Shown: piece after piece, positions 58,117-64,000 of the stretch | How positions within the stretch are numbered: position 1 is the stretch's first letter | How the letters are laid out: each line of letters starts with the position of its first letter | Assembly (NCBI GenBank): GCA_002025645.1 | Contig: CP018783.1 | Span: forward strand, 2,852,001 to 2,916,000 | DNA: 64,000 nt | Direction: 5' to 3' | Source of the DNA: Curtobacterium pusillum | GTDB lineage: Bacteria > Actinomycetota > Actinomycetes > Actinomycetales > Microbacteriaceae | Program-made: the position numbers and the translations under genes | Notes under the pieces: generated by a model | The model's input: only the letters and a program-made list of their open reading frames with translations | Told to the model about the DNA's origin: nothing | Databases searched by the model: none

Positions 58117-59894
58117 GCGGCTCGCGATCGCAGGCAGCAGACGGCCTGGAGGCGCGTGACGGCGCCGCCACGCGCCTCCAGGCTGCAGACGGTGACGTCC
58201 TGCTCGACGTGCGCGACCTGTCGGTCGTGTACGAATCGGCCGGCCAGACGGCCGTCCAGGCCGTCGACCACGTGTCCTTCCAGCTGAAGAAGGGCGAGTT
58301 CGTCGGCCTGGTCGGCGAGTCCGGTTCGGGCAAGTCGACCCTCGGCTACGCGCTGACCCGGCTGCAGAAGCCGCCGGCGCGCACGAACGGCGGGAACATC
58401 TTCTTCGGCGGGCACGACATCCGCGACCTCGGCGACGAGGAACTCCGCCAGCAGCGCCAGGGCGGCTTCGCCATGGTCCTGCAGTCCGGCATGAACGCGC
58501 TCAACCCGGTGCGGACCATCCGGAACCACTTCGTGGACGTCTTCAAGGCCCACGGCCACGTGCCGCGCGAGCGCTGGGACGCCCGGATGAAGGAGCTCAT
58601 CGAGAAGGTGAAGCTCCCGACGGCGATGCTCGCCCGCTTCCCGGGGGAGCTCTCCGGCGGCATGCGGCAGCGCGTGTCGATCGCCCTGGCGCTCTCGCTC
58701 GAGCCGCGCCTGATGGTGTTCGACGAGCCGACCACGGCGCTCGACGTCCTCGTGCAGCACGCGGTGATGGACACCATCATCGAGCTGCAGCAGTCCGAGG
58801 GCTTCACGGCCGTCCTGATCAGCCACGACCTCGGCATCGTCCTCGAGGCCACCGAGCGCGTGCTCGTCATGCACGAGGGGCGCATCGTCGAGGACGGCGG
58901 CTCGAAGGACATCCTGCGCGACCCGCAGGACGAGTACACGAAGATGCTGCTGTCGCACTACGCCGACCCGCGCGCCGAGGTGGTCTCGCTCCCCGGCTTC
59001 CCCGACCGGACGCTCCGCGACCCGGCGGCCACCCGCCAGGAGACCACGTCGTCGTTCAGCACGGTCGGGTCCCGTGAGCGCAGCGCCGCCCGCACCCCGA
59101 TCGTCGTCGACCACATCGTCAAGACCTACCCGGCGCCCCGTCGCGGCGAGCAGCCCGTGCAGGCGGTGCGCGACGTGTCGTTCACCCTCGAGCCCGGGCA
59201 GTCGCTCGCCCTCGTCGGCCAGTCGGGTTCGGGCAAGTCGACCATCGCGAAGCTGCTGACCGGCGTCGAGAAGCCGACGACCGGCACGGTCCGGTTCGGC
59301 GACAGCGACGTGGCGAAGCTCGGGCGGCGTGGGCTGAAGGACCTCCGCTCCGAGGTGCAGATGGTGTTCCAGGACCCGTACGCCGCGCTCAACCCGCTGC
59401 ACACGGTGGAGTACACGCTGTCCCGCCCGATCGCGAACTACACCGGGCTCCGCGGGCACGACGCCCGCAAGCGCGTGCTCGAGCTGCTCGACACCGTGGG
59501 GCTCACCCCGGTGGAGCAGTTCGCGCAGAAGCTCCCGCACCAGCTGTCCGGCGGGCAGCGGCAGCGTGTCGTCATCGCCCGGGCGCTGGCCTCGGATCCG
59601 CAGGTGATCATCGCCGACGAGCCGGTGTCGATGCTCGACGTGACGCTCCGTGCCGGGGTACTCGCGCTCCTCGAGGACCTGCGCGAGCAGTGGGGTGTCT
59701 CGCTCCTCTACATCACGCACGACCTGTTGAGCGCCCGACTCATCACGGACGACATCATGGTGCTCCACGACGGTGCCGTGGTCGAGCGCGGTCGCACGGC
59801 CGAGGTGCTGCAGAACCCGCAGGACCCGTACACGATCGACCTGCTCGACGCCGTGCCGAACCCGCGCCGCGCCCTCGCGGAGGGACGCCTGTGA
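58113..59894 (+). CDS. Fused Dpp-type ABC transporter ATPase (DppD-DppF)
   Basis: 593 residues holding both ATPases that are usually separate proteins: Walker A GESGSGKST near 68-76 with LSGGMRQRVSIA and VFDEPTTALD, and Walker A GQSGSGKST near 369-377 with LSGGQRQRVVIA and ADEPVSMLD. The two are joined by a Ser/Arg-rich linker (about 315-330). Residues 11-24 (GLEARDGAATRLQA) are encoded by a family A palindrome at 58144-58183, so part of the N-terminus is repeat-derived. ATGA overlap with the permease; GTGA overlap with the hydrolase. Confidence 0.93.
   Translation: MSGSRSQAADGLEARDGAATRLQAADGDVLLDVRDLSVVYESAGQTAVQAVDHVSFQLKKGEFVGLVGESGSGKSTLGYALTRLQKPPARTNGGNIFFGGHDIRDLGDEELRQQRQGGFAMVLQSGMNALNPVRTIRNHFVDVFKAHGHVPRERWDARMKELIEKVKLPTAMLARFPGELSGGMRQRVSIALALSLEPRLMVFDEPTTALDVLVQHAVMDTIIELQQSEGFTAVLISHDLGIVLEATERVLVMHEGRIVEDGGSKDILRDPQDEYTKMLLSHYADPRAEVVSLPGFPDRTLRDPAATRQETTSSFSTVGSRERSAARTPIVVDHIVKTYPAPRRGEQPVQAVRDVSFTLEPGQSLALVGQSGSGKSTIAKLLTGVEKPTTGTVRFGDSDVAKLGRRGLKDLRSEVQMVFQDPYAALNPLHTVEYTLSRPIANYTGLRGHDARKRVLELLDTVGLTPVEQFAQKLPHQLSGGQRQRVVIARALASDPQVIIADEPVSMLDVTLRAGVLALLEDLREQWGVSLLYITHDLLSARLITDDIMVLHDGAVVERGRTAEVLQNPQDPYTIDLLDAVPNPRRALAEGRL
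58144..58183. repeat. Family A palindrome inside the ATPase coding sequence
   Basis: Perfect 15-bp arms (58144-58158 and 58169-58183) in frame near the 5' end of the ATPase gene. The element adds residues but no stop codon. Confidence 0.85.
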
Positions 59895-60757
59895 GCCTGC
59901 ACGCGTTCCCGTCGGTCGCTGCCTTCGGGCACCAGCCGACGCCCGACGACGTCGACGTGGTCGGCATCGACCTGCCCGTCGGCCGGCTGACCGCCTACCG
60001 GGTCGTCCCGTTCGGCCCGTCGAAGGGGACGGTGCTCATCGTCCCCGGGTACACCGGCTCGAAGGAGGACTGGCGCACCTTCATGCCGCTCCTGCGCGAC
60101 GCCGGCTGGACCGCGGTGGCGATCAGCCGCCGCGGCCAGGCCGACTCGGCAGCGCCGGACGACCGCGCAGCGTACACGCTCGAGCAGGAGGCCGCCGACG
60201 TCGTCCGTGTCGCTGCCCTGCTCGACGACGGCGCGCCGGTGCACCTCATCGGGCACTCGCTCGGCGGCGTGATCGTCCGCGCCGCCGCGATCGCCTCGCC
60301 GTCGGCTTTCCGTGACGTCACCCTGTTCTGCTCCGGCCCGCACGGTTGGGCGAACCGCAAGTTCGCCGAGAAGGGCATCGTCGCCGAGACCTGCAGCAAC
60401 CGCGCCCTCTTCGATGCGCAGAACCCGCTCTGGGCCGGCCGCCCCGACGAGGAACTCCCAGACGACCCGCGCTTCGTCCGGGAGCGCTTCGACCACACGA
60501 GCGTGCTCAGCGTGCTCGGCGGTGCCGCGATCCTCGAGGACACCACCGACGACACCGCCGCACTCGCGAGCACGGGGCTCCCGACGCTCGTCGCGCACGG
60601 CATCTGGGACGGCGCCTGGCCGATCCCGTGGCAGCACGACATGGCGACCCGGCTCGGCGCCGAGTACGCCGTCATCCCGGAGAGCTACCACGGCCCGCAG
60701 GTCGAGAACCCGCTCGGCACCCTCGCCGTCTTCGACGCGTTCATGAACGCTCACTGA
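59891..60757 (+). CDS. Alpha/beta hydrolase
   Basis: 288 residues from GTG 59891 (GTGA overlap with the ATPase gene). Nucleophile elbow GHSLGG near 119-124, oxyanion region VPGYTGSKEDW near 52, Asp in HGIWDGAWPIP and a late His in PESYHGPQ complete the likely triad. Within a beta-glucoside operon it may be an acyl- or carboxyl-esterase that removes side groups from imported glycosides; substrate not shown. Confidence 0.85.
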   Translation: MSLHAFPSVAAFGHQPTPDDVDVVGIDLPVGRLTAYRVVPFGPSKGTVLIVPGYTGSKEDWRTFMPLLRDAGWTAVAISRRGQADSAAPDDRAAYTLEQEAADVVRVAALLDDGAPVHLIGHSLGGVIVRAAAIASPSAFRDVTLFCSGPHGWANRKFAEKGIVAETCSNRALFDAQNPLWAGRPDEELPDDPRFVRERFDHTSVLSVLGGAAILEDTTDDTAALASTGLPTLVAHGIWDGAWPIPWQHDMATRLGAEYAVIPESYHGPQVENPLGTLAVFDAFMNAH

Positions 60758-60769
60758 AAGGACCCCGTC

Positions 60770-61954
60770 ATCAGCACGCTCGACTTCCCGAAGGGCTTCC
60801 TCTGGGGTGCCGCCACCGCCGCGCACCAGATCGAGGGCAACAACGTCAACTCGAACTGGTGGGTGCACGAGCACGCGCCCGACACCACCATCGTCGAGCC
60901 CTCCGGTGACGCCGCGGACAGCTACCACCGGTACCGCGAGGACATCCGCATCGCGGCCGACCTCGGGCTGAACTCCTACCGGTTCAGCATCGAGTGGGCG
61001 CGCATCGAGCCCGAGCGCGGGTTCGTCAGCCGCGCGGAGATCGACCACTACCGCCGCATGGTGGAGACGTGCCACGAGTTCGGTGTCGAGCCGATCGTCA
61101 CGCTCATGCACTTCACCGTGCCGCGCTGGTTCGAGCGCGACGGCTTCTGGCGCGCCCCCGACGCCGCCGACCTGTTCGCCCGCTACACCGAGGCCGCGCT
61201 CCCGGTCGTGCAGGACGGCGTCCGCTACGTCTGCACGATCAACGAGCCGAACATCGCCGCGATGCTCGCCGGCGGTGAGGACGCGTCGAACCTGGTCGCC
61301 TACGGGCTGCCGAACCCGGACCTCGGTGTGGCCGACGCGCTACTCGCCTCGCACAAGCGCTCACGGGAGGTCCTGTCGCAGGTCGACGGCATCCAGAGCG
61401 GTTGGACGATCGCGACGCAGGCCTTCAAGTCGAACGGCGAGCCCGGTGCGGACGAGATGCTCCGCGAGTACGGACACCCGCGCGACGACTGGTACCTCGA
61501 GAACGCCGCGGGCGACGACTTCCTCGGCGTGCAGGCGTACACCCGCACCTTCATCGGGCCGAACGGTCCGCTGCCCGTCGCGGAGGACGTCGAGACGACC
61601 CTGACCGGCTGGGAGTTCTACCCCGACGCCTCGGCCGACGGGCTCCGCAGCGCGTGGGAGCTCTCCGGGCACGTGCCCCTGATGATCACCGAGAACGGCA
61701 TCGCCACCGCCGACGACTCCCGACGCATCGCCTACACGCAGGGCGCCCTCGAGGGCATCCACGGGTGCATCGAGGACGGTATCGAGGTCCTCGGGTACCA
61801 GCACTGGTCGCTGCTCGACAACTACGAGTGGGCGTCGGGCTTCCGCCCGACCTTCGGGCTCGTGTCGTGGGACCCGGTGACGTTCGCCCGGACGCCGAAG
61901 GACTCGGCGCGCTGGTACGGGCGGGTCGCCGCCGCCAACGCGCTCACGGTCTGA
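60770..61954 (+). CDS. GH1 beta-glucosidase, apparent ATC start
   Basis: 394 residues if read from ATC 60770. The conserved GH1 N-terminus (FPKGFLWGAATAAHQIEG) begins five codons after the ATC and just twelve bases after the hydrolase stop, which is in the same frame; no ATG, GTG or TTG lies between. AAAGGA at 60757-60762 is seven bases before the ATC. The first usable ordinary start, GTG 60863, would delete the family N-terminus. Catalytic residues are present: Glu159 in TINEPN and Glu308 in ITENGIA. It cleaves beta-glucosides taken up by the transporter. Confidence 0.9.
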   Translation: MSTLDFPKGFLWGAATAAHQIEGNNVNSNWWVHEHAPDTTIVEPSGDAADSYHRYREDIRIAADLGLNSYRFSIEWARIEPERGFVSRAEIDHYRRMVETCHEFGVEPIVTLMHFTVPRWFERDGFWRAPDAADLFARYTEAALPVVQDGVRYVCTINEPNIAAMLAGGEDASNLVAYGLPNPDLGVADALLASHKRSREVLSQVDGIQSGWTIATQAFKSNGEPGADEMLREYGHPRDDWYLENAAGDDFLGVQAYTRTFIGPNGPLPVAEDVETTLTGWEFYPDASADGLRSAWELSGHVPLMITENGIATADDSRRIAYTQGALEGIHGCIEDGIEVLGYQHWSLLDNYEWASGFRPTFGLVSWDPVTFARTPKDSARWYGRVAAANALTV

Positions 61955-61969
61955 GACGCGACCGAACTG

Positions 61970-62013
61970 CGGACTGGAGGCGCGGTGCCAGCTGGCACCG
62001 CGCCTCCAGTCCG
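61970..62013. repeat. Perfect 44-bp palindrome (family A)
   Basis: Two 22-bp halves (61970-61991 and 61992-62013) are exact inverses without any spacer; centre CCAGCTGG. It lies between the converging GH1 and ankyrin genes and can form a hairpin in both transcripts. Confidence 0.9.
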
Positions 62014-62016
62014 TCC

Positions 62017-62913
62017 TCAGTTGCCGTGGTCGGCTTCGTGAGCCGGTCGGTCGAACCAGGCCAGGAGGATCTCCTCCGCCCGGCGTGAGCCGCGCTCGCG
62101 GGCGATGTCCATCGCGGTCCGTCCCTCGGCGTCCTCGACCCGGACGTCCGCGCCGCGCTCGAGCAGGGCCTCGGTCGTGCCGCGGTTGTCGAACCAGACG
62201 GCGGCGTGCAGCGCGGCGAAGCCCCAGCGCGGGTCGACCTCGTCGATGCCCGCGGGGTCCGTGCCGATGCCGTCGAGCGCCAGCGAGAGCCCGCCGACGT
62301 CACCGTGCGCCGCCGCGCGGACCGCGGGGGTGGCCCACTCGACCCAGCCGTCCGGGACCGGGCCGTACCAGCCGTGCGCGGGGCGTGCCTCCAGTCCGGA
62401 CCAGTCCTCTTCGTCGACCGGACGCACCTCGATCGACACGTCGCGGAAGTGGATCGCGAGTTCGCCGGTGGGGGAGACCAGCAGGCGGAGCTCCCAGACG
62501 TCGGCGTCGACGTGCGCGAGTTCGCCGCGGGAGACGTGGACGTCGCCCGCGAGCAGGTCGAGGGCCTCGGTGTCGGACGGATCGAGGACGGCGCGGTCGA
62601 AGCGCAGCGAGACCCGCGCGTGGTTCCAACGACGCCAGAGCCCGTCGGGGGTGTCGAGGACCTCGTCGTTGCGGATGACGAACGCGGCGTGCACGGTGTG
62701 GGTCGGCGTCGCGTCGACCCCGGCGTCGCCGTGACGACCGGCCTCCTCCATGCGCCAGCTCTGGACGCGGGCCTCGTTCCACGTGACGGACGCGAGCGCG
62801 GCCACGGAGGGCGGGGCGTCGGTCACCAGGCGCGCGAGGTGCTCGGGGTAGCCGTCGACGTCCTCGAGGGAGACGTACCCGACGGCGGGCCAGCCCACTC
62901 GACTCCATCGCAC
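62017..62913 (-). CDS. Ankyrin-repeat protein
   Basis: 298 residues. The C-terminal third holds about three ankyrin units (AVRAAAHGDVGGLSLALDG, WGFAALHAAVWFDNRGTTE, EGRTAMDIARERGSRRAEE), a protein-binding module. The N-terminal 190 residues form an unrecognised soluble domain. The piece EDWSGLEARPAHGW is coded by a half copy of the family A repeat (around 62384-62404). It probably binds another protein; function unknown. Confidence 0.8.
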   Translation of the reverse strand: MRWSRVGWPAVGYVSLEDVDGYPEHLARLVTDAPPSVAALASVTWNEARVQSWRMEEAGRHGDAGVDATPTHTVHAAFVIRNDEVLDTPDGLWRRWNHARVSLRFDRAVLDPSDTEALDLLAGDVHVSRGELAHVDADVWELRLLVSPTGELAIHFRDVSIEVRPVDEEDWSGLEARPAHGWYGPVPDGWVEWATPAVRAAAHGDVGGLSLALDGIGTDPAGIDEVDPRWGFAALHAAVWFDNRGTTEALLERGADVRVEDAEGRTAMDIARERGSRRAEEILLAWFDRPAHEADHGN

Positions 62914-62947
62914 AGGTCGACCTTAGCGGTCCGGCTGCTGCGCGCAT

Positions 62948-62983
62948 GCGGACGGCCGGCGCTCGGGACGCCCGGCCGTCCGC
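62948..62983. terminator. Terminator of the Ig-like repeat gene
   Basis: A perfect 12-bp stem (62948-62959 with 62972-62983), 12-base loop, seven bases beyond the minus-strand stop codon at 62990. Confidence 0.75.
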
Positions 62984-62989
62984 CGTAGG

Positions 62990-64000
62990 TCAGCGCGTGG
63001 CCGTGCGGGCGACGGAGAAGTCGACCGGCGCCGTGGTGGTCGACCCGGCCTTCGTCTGGGTCGCCGTCAGACGGTACTTCCCGCCCGCGGCGAGGTCCTC
63101 GAGCGTGGGTGCCGACCACTCGCCCTTCGCGTTCGAAGTCGCCGTCGCGACGACCCGACGGGACGACGCGATCTCGATCTCCGCGTTCGGGGTCGCCGTC
63201 CCGGTGAACACCGGGCGGAGCGACGCGACCTCGGAACCGTTCGCGGGGTGCGTGACCACGATCGGTGCGGTGACGGCGGACTGCAGACGGAAGGCGTGTC
63301 GTGTCGTGGTCGTCACGCCGCCGGAGGTCTGGTCGACGTACAGGTCGTACGATCCGTTGACCAGCCCGATCGACGAGGTGATCGTCCAGGCCCCGTCTCG
63401 GACCGTGGCGCTCCCGATGACCTGGACCGACCCTCGGATCGTCACCGTCGCGCCGGAGTGCCCGGTGCCGGTGAACGCCGGGGTGCGCTCGTCCACGGTC
63501 GACCCAGCCGTCGGCGCGGTGACGACGACCGGGGTGACGGCGTCCCGAGCGCGGACCGTGAACGCCGCGACGGTGGTGCTCGTGCTGCCCGTCGCGGTGG
63601 TCTGCGTCACGCCGAGACCGTAGCCACCGTCGACCAGGTCCAGGGTGCTCGCCACCGACCACCGGCCCCCGGTGACGGTCGTGGTGGCGACGATGCGCGA
63701 CGACCCGCGGATCTCGACCGTCGCACCGTCCTGGCCGGTCCCGCTGAAGACCGGTCGTCGGGTGGTGACGACCTCACCCTTCGACGGGGCGCCGACCGTG
63801 ACCGGGGCGACCTCGTCGGAACCGTCCTGCACCACGAAGTCGGCCGTGCGGTTCGACGGCGCGACGCTCGCCCAGAACGCGTTCTCGGTGATCGTCGCCC
63901 GCTGTGGGCCGGTGGCCAGGTCGGTTTCCGGGGTGCAGCTCCACACGCCGTCGACACCGGTGGTGGTCGTGCACGGCGCGGCGGTTTCCCCGATCGACAC
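62990..64000 (-). CDS. Secreted or surface Ig-like repeat protein, C-terminal part (cut by the window edge)
   Basis: At least 336 residues; the frame runs off the right edge, so the N-terminus, including any signal peptide, is missing. It consists of three to four repeats of about 80-90 residues, each with a PVFSGTG/AFTGTGHSGATVTIRG-type strand pair and a DGxW turn (PVVVTAPTAGSTVDERTPAF and its relatives), typical of bacterial Ig-like adhesion or stalk modules. The end (SVARTATR) lacks an LPxTG anchor. Very Thr/Val-rich, as in extracellular proteins. Confidence 0.85.
   Translation of the reverse strand: MSIGETAAPCTTTTGVDGVWSCTPETDLATGPQRATITENAFWASVAPSNRTADFVVQDGSDEVAPVTVGAPSKGEVVTTRRPVFSGTGQDGATVEIRGSSRIVATTTVTGGRWSVASTLDLVDGGYGLGVTQTTATGSTSTTVAAFTVRARDAVTPVVVTAPTAGSTVDERTPAFTGTGHSGATVTIRGSVQVIGSATVRDGAWTITSSIGLVNGSYDLYVDQTSGGVTTTTRHAFRLQSAVTAPIVVTHPANGSEVASLRPVFTGTATPNAEIEIASSRRVVATATSNAKGEWSAPTLEDLAAGGKYRLTATQTKAGSTTTAPVDFSVARTATR

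Noticed and set aside
60863..61954. GH1 gene starting at GTG 60863
   Set aside because: It would remove the conserved N-terminal strand and the substrate-binding Gln/Glu region, which are present in the same frame upstream.

Overview
The window is a stretch of high-GC actinobacterial chromosome, most likely from a pigmented member of the Microbacteriaceae such as Curtobacterium. This is inferred from the dense GTG/ATG starts with four-base stop/start overlaps, a C50-type carotenoid operon, a CopD/CtaG fusion, DUF3151, DUF6177 and baeRF-type genes, and many sugar ABC transporters under LacI-family control. No 16S gene is present to prove the genus.

Positions 1-16.3 kb are an accessory island with visibly lower GC and many intergenic remnants. 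It starts with the tail of an unknown gene, a frameshifted membrane protein and a tail-anchored coiled-coil protein. Its core is an anti-phage locus related to Druantia: a 949-residue unknown protein, a 349-residue winged-helix-like protein and an 1866-residue DruE-type helicase on the + strand, converging on a DruA-type DUF4338 protein and a GHKL (MORC/MutL-like) ATPase on the - strand. A short Fpg/Nei N-domain-like protein and a tRNA-Gly(CCC) close the island. DruA, DruE and a GHKL ATPase together do not match the textbook Druantia I, II or III layouts that I know.

From 16.4 to 23 kb the core chromosome resumes: DUF6177 and a partner, CopD/CtaG, a double-GNAT protein, dCTP deaminase, and a nucleotidyltransferase/HEPN pair in which the antitoxin carries a fused HTH and the HEPN active-site motif is degraded. 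From 23.3 to 28.8 kb lies a ChvE-MmsA-MmsB monosaccharide ABC operon with a LacI regulator; both share a TGTG(n6)CACA operator. CorA follows.

From 30.3 to 36.1 kb is a C50 carotenoid cluster: idi divergent from crtE-crtB-crtI-crtYe-crtYf-crtEb, with every operon junction overlapping. Then come an oxidoreductase, a YihY membrane pair, a DedA-like protein, an SDR, an ABC-F protein preceded by a strongly folded leader RNA, and DUF3151. From 42.9 to 49.3 kb is a lacZ operon with its own sugar ABC transporter (SBP, two permeases, lacZ). A baeRF protein, an MFS/GntR divergent pair and a LacI gene lead to a second glycoside operon (54.5-62 kb): an Opp/Dpp-type ABC transporter with fused ATPases, an alpha/beta hydrolase and a GH1 beta-glucosidase that seems to start at ATC. 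The window ends with an ankyrin protein and a partial Ig-like repeat protein.

The core part is peppered with several families of palindromic repeats (GGACTGGAGGCGCGG arms and others), mostly between genes but some inside coding sequence.
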